Shown here one piece after another: positions 26,805-36,800 of a stretch of DNA of 64,000 nucleotides (positions are counted from its first letter, which is position 1; each line of letters opens with the position of its first letter). The position numbers were made by a program, and so were the translations under genes. Location: assembly GCF_028288185.1 (NCBI RefSeq), contig NZ_JAQBOF010000004.1, positions 113,187-177,186 of the forward strand. The letters run 5' to 3'. This DNA comes from Mucilaginibacter sp. Its GTDB lineage: Bacteria > Bacteroidota > Bacteroidia > Sphingobacteriales > Sphingobacteriaceae. The notes beneath the pieces were generated by a model. It saw only the letters and a program-made list of their open reading frames with translations, did not search any database and was not told the DNA's origin.

Positions 26805-28760
26805 ATGTATAAAAAAATTACCTGTAGCTTATTTGTCGTTTCGTTTCTTTTGTGCCCACTTATAACTCTGGCTCAAAAGCAAGACAGAATACAAATTATA
26901 CAGCAACGCCTGGAGGATATTGCTGTTTCTGTACCCGGAATAAATCAAAATGTAAATCTACAGTTAACAGGTATACCTATCCGTGATTATTTAAATGCTT
27001 TAAACAAGGCTAATAAATTAAGTATAAGTATTGATCCGCAATTAACTTTTATAGTTTCTGAAACAGTAAATAATGTACCTGCGTCCAACGTTTTGGCATT
27101 CCTGGCTAAAAAGTATAACCTGGATATAAATACGGTGGGATCAATTATTTATATAACGCCTTATATATCGCCTGTTCAAATTATTCCAGCTATATTTAAG
27201 GACATAAAAGTCAAGTATAGCCAACTAGAAAACACGTTATCACTTGATCTGAGTAATGATAGCCTTGAATCTGTAGCTAAAAAAATCTCTATTGTTTCCG
27301 GCAAAAATGTACAGGTACCCGTTACTATGCAGGGTAAAAAAGTAACCGGCTTCTTTGCGAGCGCCTCTTTTGACGCGACATTAGAAAAGCTGGCGTTTGT
27401 AAACGAAATAAAAATGGTGAAAACGAGCGATAATTTTTACCTGTTCCAGCCGCTTGATCCAGATGAACAGTTGTATATAAACGGAGATAAAAACACCTCC
27501 TCAAAAAGAATTTACAAACCAGTTGGCAATACACTAGGTGGACCAGGAGGTAATGCAAGTAACGGTGCAATTGGATTGTTTGTAAAAACAATAGGTGGGC
27601 AAAAGCTAATAACCATTGATGCGACAAATATACCTATAGCCGACCTGGTTAAACAGGCATCGCAAGCTTTAAGTAAAGCTACCGTAACTTATTCCGATAT
27701 AAAAGGCAATATAACCCTTCATATCAATGATATTAGTTATGATAGTTTCCTGAACATTTTATTTAAAGGAACCGATTATACTTTCCATACAGAGAATGGT
27801 ATTTACATGATTGGTGATAGCAAACTAGAGGGTTTACGTGTTTCAAAAGCTGTTCAATTACAACATAGGTCTATTGATACCATAGTAACGATGATCCCTA
27901 CCGAATGGAAAAAGGGGATTGAAATAAAAGAATTTAGAGAGCAAAATACGTTATTGTTTTCGGGTGCAAGTTCGCGCATTGCCGAGATTGAATCGTTGGT
28001 GAAACAGCTAGATGTTTTAGTTCCGGTGGTGTTGATAGAAGTTACTTTAATAGATGTGCATAAAAGCAGGACTGTGGCTACGGGCATATCAGCCGGCGTG
28101 TCAGATAGCATAAAAACTGGCGGCACCCTATTGCCCGGTATGGATTTTACGTTCAGCGCAAGATCCATAAACGGCCTTTTAGATAAAGTTGGCAGTTTAA
28201 CATCTGTAAACCTGGGTCATGTTGTTCCCAATTTTTATGTTAATCTTAAAGCATTGGAAAGCAATAGTAATGTTGATGTAAGATCAGTACCAAAGTTAAC
28301 TGCTTTAAACGGGCACTCAGCAACTTTAAGTATTGGTAATAAAGTGTATTATAAAAACACCACTCAAAACGTTATCCCCTCATCTGCAACCACGATAACT
28401 ACCCTGTCAAACTCCTATTCAGAGAGCGAGGCAAATCTTAAAATTGTTATCAAGCCCCAGGTTTCGGGCGATGACCAGGTTACTTTAGGAATTAATATTG
28501 ACATTTCTGATTTCACATCTATACCAACGGATGGCTCGCCCCCACCTACTGCTACAAGTAAGTTTCAAAGTAGTATCCGTGTAAATAACGAAGATATGAT
28601 CGTATTAGGCGGTATTGAAAGAACCGAGCGAAGTGATAGCGCATCCGGCATACCTTTACTGTCGCGCATACCGGTTTTAAAATGGATATTCAGCAGTAAG
28701 AAAAAAACCAACGGAAAGATTGTGACCCTGGTATTTATTAAACCAACCATAATGCGCTAA
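26805..28760 (+). CDS. gspD: Type II secretion secretin GspD
   Basis: A 651-residue outer-membrane secretin with a signal peptide (SLFVVSFLLCPLITLAQ). The N-terminal half has several short STN/N-type domains (IPIRDYLNALNKANKLSISI, SLESVAKKISIVSGKNVQVP, IPIADLVKQASQAL). The C-terminal secretin domain includes VPVVLIEVTLIDVHKS, a VRSVPKLTALNGHSATLSIG strand pair and the closing IVLGGIERTERSDSASGIPL with VTLVFIKPTI. It forms the gated channel through which folded substrates leave the periplasm. It follows gspE by 4 bp. No lipobox is seen, so an accessory may be needed for localisation. Confidence 0.95.
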   Translation: MYKKITCSLFVVSFLLCPLITLAQKQDRIQIIQQRLEDIAVSVPGINQNVNLQLTGIPIRDYLNALNKANKLSISIDPQLTFIVSETVNNVPASNVLAFLAKKYNLDINTVGSIIYITPYISPVQIIPAIFKDIKVKYSQLENTLSLDLSNDSLESVAKKISIVSGKNVQVPVTMQGKKVTGFFASASFDATLEKLAFVNEIKMVKTSDNFYLFQPLDPDEQLYINGDKNTSSKRIYKPVGNTLGGPGGNASNGAIGLFVKTIGGQKLITIDATNIPIADLVKQASQALSKATVTYSDIKGNITLHINDISYDSFLNILFKGTDYTFHTENGIYMIGDSKLEGLRVSKAVQLQHRSIDTIVTMIPTEWKKGIEIKEFREQNTLLFSGASSRIAEIESLVKQLDVLVPVVLIEVTLIDVHKSRTVATGISAGVSDSIKTGGTLLPGMDFTFSARSINGLLDKVGSLTSVNLGHVVPNFYVNLKALESNSNVDVRSVPKLTALNGHSATLSIGNKVYYKNTTQNVIPSSATTITTLSNSYSESEANLKIVIKPQVSGDDQVTLGINIDISDFTSIPTDGSPPPTATSKFQSSIRVNNEDMIVLGGIERTERSDSASGIPLLSRIPVLKWIFSSKKKTNGKIVTLVFIKPTIMR

Positions 28761-28771
28761 TACTTAAAAGC

Positions 28772-29983
28772 ATGCTGGAACCATATTACAGGATCAATCA
28801 GGCGTTAGGCATTAGCATAACGATGCTGCAAAACGGCAATAGTCTTATTAATGCTTGTGGGGTTGTTGTTAAGGATAACCAGCTTAATATTGAAAAAAAG
28901 GTTATTGAGTCTGAAACCGTTGACGAATTAAGCAAACATTTCCCGGCTAAATCATCTATAGCGTTAAATCTTTTCGGCAAAGGAGTGTTGCAAAAACAGG
29001 TAGAAAAGATTGAAGAGATCGATCAGAATAACTTCGCACAAATATTACCCAATGCAAATTTTGATGATTTTTATATCCAGAATTTCATATCAGGTAATAA
29101 ATCATTCGTATCAATAATTCGCAAAACAGAGGCTGATAAATGGATCGGCCTGATAAAACACCAGGGCTTTATACCGCTTATATTAAGCTTGGGGCCATTC
29201 CCGGCTAAAAATATTCTGCCGCAATTAAATATTTATAATGGCGAAGTGGTATTTGATGGCCATGTTATTCAGCGTAATGAACAATCAGAATGGATAGGTT
29301 ATAATTATAAAGAATCTGTTTCGGCTCCTTTTCCATTAAAAATCGAATCAGAGGCAATTAATGAAAAGCTGATCATCGCCTATGCAATTGCTTTCCAGCT
29401 GGTGCTTGCTGCTAAAATCAATGTAATAAAGGCTAATGTTAACTCGCTAGAAACCGCTTTTCAAAACACCATATCAGCCAAAAAATTACGCGTTAAAAGT
29501 TTTATTATATTAATAACATTTTTTGTGTTGCTTTTGGTCAACTTCTTTGTGTTTTCATGGCTAAACATATCAAACACTAAGCTGGCGGGTAAAGTAAGCC
29601 TATCCGCGCAAAGTACTAATGACATCCAAGGAATTAGCGATCAGGTAAAAAATAAAGAAAGCTTATTAAAAAACTTAGGCTGGGACGGCGGAATAAATAA
29701 AAGTGTATTAATTGACCAGCTTGCGTCACTCTTACCTCCGGAAGTATCATGGAGTGAGATAACTATCAATCCACTGGACCAATCAACCAGCCGCATCCAA
29801 AAAATATTGCAATTTATGGATGGTAAAATAAAAGTGATTGGAACATCTGAAAGAATAATCCCGGTTAATGAGTGGATAGCACGTGCAAAAACCCTGAAAT
29901 GGGTAAAAAACATTCAGCTGGATAGTTATACCTATAATACCGAGTTAAATACAGGCCAGTTTATGGTAATAATAGATTATTAA
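28772..29983 (+). CDS. GspL/PilM-PilN-like inner-membrane protein
   Basis: A 403-residue protein with an N-terminal cytoplasmic part of weak actin-like (PilM/GspL) character (YRINQALGISITMLQNGNSL), a single membrane helix at about residues 243-263 (VKSFIILITFFVLLLVNFFV) and a periplasmic ferredoxin-like part with a preceding heptad-rich helix. LPPEVSWSEITINPL and VIGTSERIIPVNEWI match the PilN/GspL periplasmic pattern. It should bridge GspE to the periplasmic platform. The fold assignment comes from topology and order in the operon more than from motifs. Confidence 0.75.
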   Translation: MLEPYYRINQALGISITMLQNGNSLINACGVVVKDNQLNIEKKVIESETVDELSKHFPAKSSIALNLFGKGVLQKQVEKIEEIDQNNFAQILPNANFDDFYIQNFISGNKSFVSIIRKTEADKWIGLIKHQGFIPLILSLGPFPAKNILPQLNIYNGEVVFDGHVIQRNEQSEWIGYNYKESVSAPFPLKIESEAINEKLIIAYAIAFQLVLAAKINVIKANVNSLETAFQNTISAKKLRVKSFIILITFFVLLLVNFFVFSWLNISNTKLAGKVSLSAQSTNDIQGISDQVKNKESLLKNLGWDGGINKSVLIDQLASLLPPEVSWSEITINPLDQSTSRIQKILQFMDGKIKVIGTSERIIPVNEWIARAKTLKWVKNIQLDSYTYNTELNTGQFMVIIDY

Positions 29984-29985
29984 TT

Positions 29986-30507
29986 ATGCTTGATAAATTA
30001 CCTATAAAGAAGGACCATTTATTAGTTGCCGGAGCAGTACTATTATTACTGTTATGCTATAAGCTTGCTTTTAAAAACACCATAGAAGCCTGGCAAACGC
30101 ATGCACAATTAAATAATCAACTTGCCCAGGCAACCGATATAAGTATACAGCCTGATTACCTGCAAAGAAAAAATATCAATCTAAACAAAGTTATAAACCT
30201 GTATAAAGCTGATACCATTGCTTTTAGAAATAACAGTATCAGTAAAATATCCATCATTGCCGAAAAGGAAAATGTAAAGCTGAGCGAAGTGCCCTTACAG
30301 GACCCTTTCTTTCATACCGATAAACTAATTATACAAAAGCTTAATCTAGAAGGCGATTATTTTGCATTAACCAAAACAGTGAATATACTGCGATCGACAG
30401 CAGGCATTGGTATTATTAGATCCATATCCTATAAGCTTACCCGCGCTAAAGGAAATTCCGATGATAAAAAGCTGATTGCTGATGTTTATCTTGAAATTGC
30501 AAAATAG
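29986..30507 (+). CDS. GspM/PilO-like protein, last gene of the secretion operon
   Basis: A 173-residue bitopic protein with an N-terminal helix (LLVAGAVLLLLLCYKLAF), a coiled-coil segment (IEAWQTHAQLNNQLAQ) and a ferredoxin-like periplasmic domain ending KLIADVYLEIAK, matching GspM or PilO architecture. It starts 2 bp after the GspL-like gene. It would complete the inner-membrane assembly platform. An IS1-family transposase gene lies on the other strand 78 bp beyond its stop, so any genes once downstream may have been displaced. Confidence 0.72.
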   Translation: MLDKLPIKKDHLLVAGAVLLLLLCYKLAFKNTIEAWQTHAQLNNQLAQATDISIQPDYLQRKNINLNKVINLYKADTIAFRNNSISKISIIAEKENVKLSEVPLQDPFFHTDKLIIQKLNLEGDYFALTKTVNILRSTAGIGIIRSISYKLTRAKGNSDDKKLIADVYLEIAK

Positions 30508-30585
30508 TTCTATTTGTCTGCTATTTTCAAAGGTGTCTAGCATCGAAATATAGCCGCATATAACCTACACTTCCGTTTGCGCTGC

Positions 30586-31389
30586 TTACATAGGCTGGCC
30601 AGGAAGCCAAAAGTAAATTTTAAGACAGGCCTCCAGCATAGTTGCGCTTTTTGAATAACAAATAGTTTTACGGTTTAACCGTTTTAGATGGGTACGTAAG
30701 CTAAGATTTTTTCGTTCAATTCGGTTTGTTCCGTAGCGCCTTACTTTATGTATTGCATATGGTAATAGATGTTTGTAAATAGTTAATCCATCTGTATATA
30801 CCTGGTTGCATTTTGCGAGTAATAGTGTATCGGTTATTCTTTTTAGATTCATTTTGTTGCGTTTGCCGACTTTCATGTCAACTACCTGCCCCGTCTGTTT
30901 ATCCAGCGCATAAATCACCCAGCAGTCATTATCTTTATTTTTAATATACGTTCGTAATTCGTCCATTTCATATATCCTTCCGTTCGCTATTATTGGCCTT
31001 ATAACACTATTAGCAATACTTTTAATTCGGCTGATTACGGTATTGATTGAAATGCTCAACAACCTTGCTATGCTTCTTATGCCGCAACCCTCTTTCAAAA
31101 AATTAACTATGTGATTGTTAATGGATGCGCAGCAAGCCTTATTAATATAAGTGTTCATAAAAACTCTCTTGCAGGCTATACAACGGTAGCGTTGCCTAGT
31201 GCCGGTCTTACCAAATTTGATAGGCATACCCTGGCAATACGGGCAATTTATAACAACAACTATTTTGATACACGGCAGGTGTACATCATGTGGATGGTTA
31301 CACTCTTTAGTTTCCAGATATTCAAGGAACTCTGCTAACATCTTGGGCATATCTCTTTGGCTTGTTGGTTCAAAGTTGAGTATGCGCAA
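30586..31389 (-). CDS. IS1-family transposase
   Basis: A 267-residue transposase combining, in one frame, the parts that classical IS1 splits between InsA and InsB. An N-terminal zinc ribbon (CPYCQGMPIKFGKTGTRQRY then RCIAC) is followed by a helix-turn-helix (GCGIRSIARLLSISINTVIS). The DDE core then shows IYEMDELRTY, VYTDGLTIYKHL and the glutamate in GTNRIERKNLSLRTHLKRLNRK. It looks intact. I could not find convincing terminal inverted repeats or a target duplication, so the ends of the insertion sequence are undefined. It separates the secretion operon from the Rhs region. Confidence 0.88.
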   Translation of the reverse strand: MRILNFEPTSQRDMPKMLAEFLEYLETKECNHPHDVHLPCIKIVVVINCPYCQGMPIKFGKTGTRQRYRCIACKRVFMNTYINKACCASINNHIVNFLKEGCGIRSIARLLSISINTVISRIKSIANSVIRPIIANGRIYEMDELRTYIKNKDNDCWVIYALDKQTGQVVDMKVGKRNKMNLKRITDTLLLAKCNQVYTDGLTIYKHLLPYAIHKVRRYGTNRIERKNLSLRTHLKRLNRKTICYSKSATMLEACLKIYFWLPGQPM

Positions 31390-31486
31390 CCATTCACTGA
31401 ACCCGGTGTTGTAACCGGATATAAAGGGGATTTATCATAAATTATTAGTATTAAAGTGTATGCCCCCGTTGTAATTGATTGGTGGG

Positions 31487-33088
31487 TTACTGGCGGTTCT
31501 TCCTCTTTTTCTGTGAGTTAAGTAACTCATTACCAGTATGGGCTACTGGTGGACTACTTGTTATCGATTGAATATGGTCTAATACACCTTTTATCATTTC
31601 CTTTGACTTGTTTTGTAACTGCTCCAGGTCGTTCCAGTTACTTACTTTATACTCAAACCCCTTGTATCTGTTACCCTTAATTATCTTGACATAGTTCAAC
31701 CTTTCCAGTTCAGTCAGGTAACGTTGCATACTACTATGACTTAGACGTAAGGCTGACCTGATGTCTTTGCTGTAGAAATTTTCAGTACCTTGTAGCTTCA
31801 ACCAGGTCTTTAGTCTTTCAAAGAAATTACGGCAAGCATCATTTAACTCATCGCTCTTTTTAAGTAGTGTGAGTTCCAGTAAAGTAAGGGCTCCTTCTAT
31901 ATCAGCTATAGTGGATTCAATATACTTCTCGCCGGTACTTACATCAGTTTTTAATTCCCTTTGATATTGATGGTAGTAAGTAACAGTTTCTATAAAGAGT
32001 AACAGCAACAGCATGGTTCTTCTTGGCTTAAAGACTTCATCGGGTAGCTTCAAATAAGTAGCGTAGGGGTTTCTAACTGTTATATTTTGTAATACCCTTT
32101 GTACATTTTTGAGCTGTTCTTTTACCTTATTCTGTTCTAACTGGTCAATATGTCCAGCGCTCAACTGCCTTTGGTATTCCATAATACGGGCATCTTGCTC
32201 TTTACTATTATCCATATAAAGCAGCATGCATCTATTAGCATTGTCCTCGTATAGCTCTTCCCTTGTAGTACAACCACTTACACAAACGGGACCCTCTACA
32301 TTTATAGTTACAGTTTTAAGGTTTCCCTTGCTGTCTTTAAGCGTTACTGTCTTACTGATTTTACGTTTACTCTGCAACTCTCTTAGTGGATAAAGTACAT
32401 TTTCTGCTCCGTCTAAATCTTCTATAAGTAATAGCTTATGCTTCAACTCGTCCTTGCCGAAGTAGTAAAAGGCATTGGTTGTAAGCGTAGTAATTTCCAG
32501 TTTGTCCTCTTCCGGTATGAGTTCTCCAACCTTTTCTTGTAGCCAGGTCTTACCAGTACCTGATGCTCCCAGGCACATCAGATGTAATGGCATAACCCTT
32601 TTCCTTGAGGTATAGATCAGGTAAGCTATCAGCGCATTGGTTTCTTCACCAATAATCCCACTTTGAGCAATAGATTGTTTTGTATGTTTTAGTAAGTCAG
32701 ATGACTTCAAAAAACTGATAGCTGCTTTGCGCTGGGCCTCTGTTAGCTGTACTTTTTCTTGCACTTTAGGTTTTAGGCTTTCCAGATGTTCTGCTCTATA
32801 CGTTTCCAAAGCTGTAGTCAATTCCGTGATGACCTGGTTAACTTTATCTGTAGCTATATCCAAGAACGCTGATGCTCTTTCTATCAGCTGACCTGTCTGT
32901 ATAGTATTATACAAGTCAACGTTGTGTCTAAAGACATTTTGAGTATTACTCTTAGCCACCAACTTTAAGGTAACTTTAAGTCTATCTAATCCGGTAAACT
33001 TAATCCCACCTAAGACTGTAATATGTAGGGTATCAGTTATATAATTTAATAGTTCAGGATTATCTGTAATGAGTTTATTTGGTTTCAT
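31487..33088 (-). CDS. P-loop ATPase with C-terminal HTH, mobile-element type
   Basis: A 533-residue protein with Walker A GASGTGKT at 174-181, Walker B KLLLIEDLDG at about 218-226, and a sensor-like segment GPVCVSGCTTREELYEDNAN. The C-terminal third has a winged helix (FYSKDIRSALRLSHSSMQRYL and TELERLNYVKI). The layout resembles helicase/primase-associated ATPases carried by Bacteroidota integrative elements near CHC2-type primases, but no primase domain is present. Neighbours are the IS1 gene and the terminators of the Rhs immunity gene. DNA-replication or maintenance function is inferred; the family name is not certain. Confidence 0.65.
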   Translation of the reverse strand: MKPNKLITDNPELLNYITDTLHITVLGGIKFTGLDRLKVTLKLVAKSNTQNVFRHNVDLYNTIQTGQLIERASAFLDIATDKVNQVITELTTALETYRAEHLESLKPKVQEKVQLTEAQRKAAISFLKSSDLLKHTKQSIAQSGIIGEETNALIAYLIYTSRKRVMPLHLMCLGASGTGKTWLQEKVGELIPEEDKLEITTLTTNAFYYFGKDELKHKLLLIEDLDGAENVLYPLRELQSKRKISKTVTLKDSKGNLKTVTINVEGPVCVSGCTTREELYEDNANRCMLLYMDNSKEQDARIMEYQRQLSAGHIDQLEQNKVKEQLKNVQRVLQNITVRNPYATYLKLPDEVFKPRRTMLLLLLFIETVTYYHQYQRELKTDVSTGEKYIESTIADIEGALTLLELTLLKKSDELNDACRNFFERLKTWLKLQGTENFYSKDIRSALRLSHSSMQRYLTELERLNYVKIIKGNRYKGFEYKVSNWNDLEQLQNKSKEMIKGVLDHIQSITSSPPVAHTGNELLNSQKKRKNRQ

Positions 33089-33234
33089 AACTGGGGGTTT
33101 AGTGAAAAGATAGAGACACAGGATGTGCTAACACCTGGTAATTTGGATGAACGGTAAGGGACTGTATGATTAGTTTAGCTAGATTAGCTATGAGGTGGCC
33201 ACGTAGTAAGATTGTACCGGTGGGTATAGAAACA

Positions 33235-33262
33235 ACAAAGCCTGACACCAGGCCAGGCTTGT
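33235..33262. terminator. Hairpin downstream of the immunity gene
   Basis: ACAAAGCCTG pairs almost perfectly with CCAGGCTTGT across a short loop. It lies downstream of the 33373-33801 gene on its transcribed (minus) strand and is the distal member of a pair of hairpins in this 284-bp spacer. It probably ends the Rhs transcription unit. Confidence 0.55.
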
Positions 33263-33317
33263 TATAGTAATCATAATGCTTTGTAATACATTAGAAGCAA
33301 AGCCTAAGAAATAGCAA

Positions 33318-33339
33318 AGCCCAACCTAATGGCTGGGCT
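33318..33339. terminator. Second hairpin downstream of the immunity gene
   Basis: AGCCCAACC and GGCTGGGCT form a 9-bp stem with one G-T pair around the loop TAAT, close to the 3' end of the DUF4265 gene. Together with the hairpin at 33235 it makes a double terminator between the Rhs operon and the ATPase gene. Confidence 0.6.
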
Positions 33340-33372
33340 TGGTAACAACTATTTTGATATATTCAAAAACCA

Positions 33373-33801
33373 TCATTGAGCTAAGCAAGCTTCTCTGAAG
33401 TCTAAAATAGACCTTTGCTCTTCCCGTTTAAGTATACTCCGCACGTTGCTATAGTCCACTTCAGGCGGCACGTCGATAGCGTAATAGCGGCCTCCTTTCA
33501 TTCCTTCCCAATGGCAACCAATTCTTTCTAGCTCCTGTAATATCTTGTGCTCTTTATTTTTATCATGTTTAAAGAAAATAATTTGTACAGTAGAATGCCC
33601 ACTGACCTCAATGAGGCTCTTGAAATAAAGTTCATTCTCATCCTCTTCAATACTTATTATGTCCTTATACGCCAGGTTGGGGGCAAAGAAAGGAATATTG
33701 TCAACTTGATATTGCCCATTACCAATCGGTTCAGTCCAAACCGTTTCTTCCGCTATCTCGCCTGAGATATCTCTGTAAACCAAAACTACTTTTCTTCTCA
33801 T
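33373..33801 (-). CDS. DUF4265-type protein, probable immunity to the Rhs-HNH toxin
   Basis: A 142-residue acidic cytoplasmic protein without signal peptide. Features typical of DUF4265 (PF14085) are the start KVVLVYRDISGEIAEETVW, followed by GQYQVDNIPFFAPNLAYKD and a second half with ELERIGCHWEGMKGGRYYAI. It lies 5 bp downstream of a gene whose product ends in an HNH nuclease. A small orphan gene at exactly that place is the standard position for the immunity protein of a polymorphic toxin. Immunity is inferred from position and family habit, not from any visible binding site. Confidence 0.72.
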   Translation of the reverse strand: MRRKVVLVYRDISGEIAEETVWTEPIGNGQYQVDNIPFFAPNLAYKDIISIEEDENELYFKSLIEVSGHSTVQIIFFKHDKNKEHKILQELERIGCHWEGMKGGRYYAIDVPPEVDYSNVRSILKREEQRSILDFREACLAQ

Positions 33802-33806
33802 ATTGA

Positions 33807-36800
33807 TTAATTATCATTCTTCTTAATATTACAATCTCTACATAATGATTGTCCATTATCAGGAGTTCCACTTCCTCCTTTAGACTTTGGCTTAATGTGG
33901 TCAGCCTGTCTTTCTTTGCTCGATGGTTTTACTCCTTTTGTAGATTTTGTAGCAGGAACTGTTTCAACACCACAAGACTCGCATATAATTTTACCGTCGT
34001 TCTTGGCCGCATTTAAGTCATGGATAGCTGCTTTACCTGCTTTAGTAAAGTTTTGGCCCTCTCTACTAACTTGGCTAAGCGCAGCTACCCTCTCTTCTGC
34101 TTTAGCTATCCGTGCTACCTTACCTGCTTCAAATGCCTCGCCACCAAATAATTGGAATGCTTCACCAACAAACATCCCCTCCATTGCCCGTCTGGTATTG
34201 TTATCTGCATTTGCATACTTTACGCCGTTTTTAACAACACTCTGGGCGATATGTCTTGGAATGCTCCCGTTACTCAATCCTTTATCAACCGACCTTATTG
34301 TTTCAGCAGGATCTTGCTTCATAAAAGCTCTAAGGCTATTCCAACCTTCTTGAAGGTTCTGAGCGAGCCCGCCCACAAACATTCCTACCCCTCCTATGTC
34401 GTCCCAATCCGGCCACCTACCATCAGGGTCTGTAAACCTTACCGAATTATCAAATCCATAAATATAAGGGGACAGACTAGCATCATTCTCAGCACTTGGA
34501 TCAACACTCGTCCACCTGCCAATTACAGGATCGTAGAACCTGGCGCCGTAATCAAACTCATCGGCCAGCGCTTCCTGTTTCTCCTTGCCATTATAAAGGT
34601 ACTTATTTTCTGTAGTTAAACGGAATTTAGGTAAATCCAGGCCAAAAGCATAATACTCGTCTTCTTGTACAACCTCTGCAATACCGCCGTTATTGTCAAT
34701 GGTTACCCGCGTATTGCCTAAATTGTCTTTCAAATTATATTGGTACTTATAACTGCCATCGCCCGTATTGCGTACGGCAACACCTTCTTCCGTTTGTAAG
34801 AAGTCTATTGCGCCATTGGTGTATTGTATACCGCTGATATATTCTCTTGTCGTGCTGCCTTGTACAGATTTGATCTTGGTACCAGTTGCATCATATTGGT
34901 AGCTGGCTGTATTAGTACCACTTACCGTCTCGGGAAGGTTTAACTGGTTATAGGTAAGGGTCGCACCTCTGCGGGTATCAGTTAACGCATTACCGTTGGC
35001 ATCATATTGATAGCTGCCCGCTATAGGGCCGGTGGTATGATCCAGTTGGTTACTGTTACCGCTGTTGGCATAAGTGTAGGTAGTGGCGGTGCTTGTCGAG
35101 TCGCCGCGTATTAACGCCGTTATATTGCCGTTCAGGTCGTAGGCTATTTTTTCGCCCAGCTGGTTATTGTAGTTATAATCAGCCTTGGTTAAACGGTTAT
35201 ACCCATCATAGCTATACTTAAACCAGCGGTTGCCGCTGTTATTGCCCGTGTATTCCAGTTCGGCTATATTACCGTTGTATTGCGCCGCTGCGCCCCTGGT
35301 GGGTTGGTTGTACCGCAGGTTTATATCCAGCTTATCGGCCTGCGCGCGGGTAAGCCAGCCCCGCTCATTATAACTATAGGTTATGGTTTGTAAAAATGTA
35401 GTGCCCCCATCGGTGCTGTGCAGCTTCTTTTTAAACAGGTTGCCCAACTCGTCATACTGGTTACGGGCCAGCAGCGTACGGGTACCGGTGTTTATGGTTT
35501 CCCAACTGTCCAGCTTACGGCCCACGTGGTCATAGGTATATTCGTTCAGGGTTTTTACCTGCTCTATGTTATTTACCTTATGGCTGCGGGTACTGGTTAA
35601 TACCGCGCCGGTAAAATTATAGGTAGTGGTTAGCTCGTCGTAATTATTGGTATTATATATGCCGCCTTTATAGTGCTGCTTAAAGGTTTTTATGTTACGG
35701 CCATCTTCATCATAATAGCTTACGCTCCAAAGCATATTTGTAGTGCCCAGTACATTGGTAAGGCTGGCGGTGGCCATACCACGGGTTTGGTTACTTACTT
35801 CTGTACCACTGTAAGGGTACGGGTTACCGCCGGGCAGGTTATAATCGTCATAATAGTTTACGCTTAGCGTAGTGGCCCAGGTGGTTGGGTAGGTTACGTT
35901 GGTATAGCCGTTACCGGTGTTGGTACGGGTTTCCCAGTCAACACCCTGCAGGTTTACGCTAGCTTGCATGGCTGCACTGTTATCGGTGCCGGCGGTGCTG
36001 CCCGCATCAGCATAAATACCGGTAATTACAGCCCTGCCCTGCGCGTCATATTTTATAATATTCCATTCTTGCGGTGTTTTACCGCGCTGCACGGCATCCT
36101 GGCTCATTACTACTTTATCCTGTTTATTATAAACCAAGTACTCCCAGCCTTTGCTCGGCAGCTTTTTGGCTATAAGGTGCTGTTGGTCGTCATACTTATA
36201 CTGGTAGCAAAGGTTGTCCAGCACGGGCTGGCCGGGTACAACGCCGGCATCGGGGTTAGTGTTTGGCGGCAGCACAAATTTAAGGTTACCCCGGTCATCA
36301 TAAACATAGTAGGTAGATGCCGTTTCATAAATATCATGCCCACCGCTATCTTGCCCTATTGCCCGTATATGGCGCTTTAATATTACCTGCCCCATAAAGT
36401 CTTTATACTCATACATCGCGCCGCGGGCATACACCACAGCCGTATAGCCATAGTTGGTGGTTTCATCATGCTGCGGTACATTTTCATCCTCGGTGCGTAC
36501 GCAAGTTGTCTCTCTGGAATGCGCATCGCGGGTTAAAACACCTCCAATTACTTTGTAATTTATTATATCACTCTCGTTATTCAATAAGGTAGTACGTATA
36601 GTATGGCCCTGTCCCATACTAAAATCATAGCCAGGCGCGCTGGTTTCCTTTACAATTTCCAGAGGGCTGTTATCATACTTTACCTCACTATAGGGGTTGC
36701 CGGTGGCAGGTATCGCATAGGTATTGTCTAAGTTGTTGTAAAAACCTGTTACCTCGGCGGTATAACCGCCTCCGTTAAAATTAGGGTAGCCACCTATGCG

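Noticed and set aside
30530..31420. Possible IS1 ends: GGTGTCTAGC near 30531 and the GGTGTTGTAACC region near 31404-31415
   Set aside because: The resemblance is in direct rather than inverted orientation and no 8-9-bp target duplication flanks it, so the element ends are left undefined.
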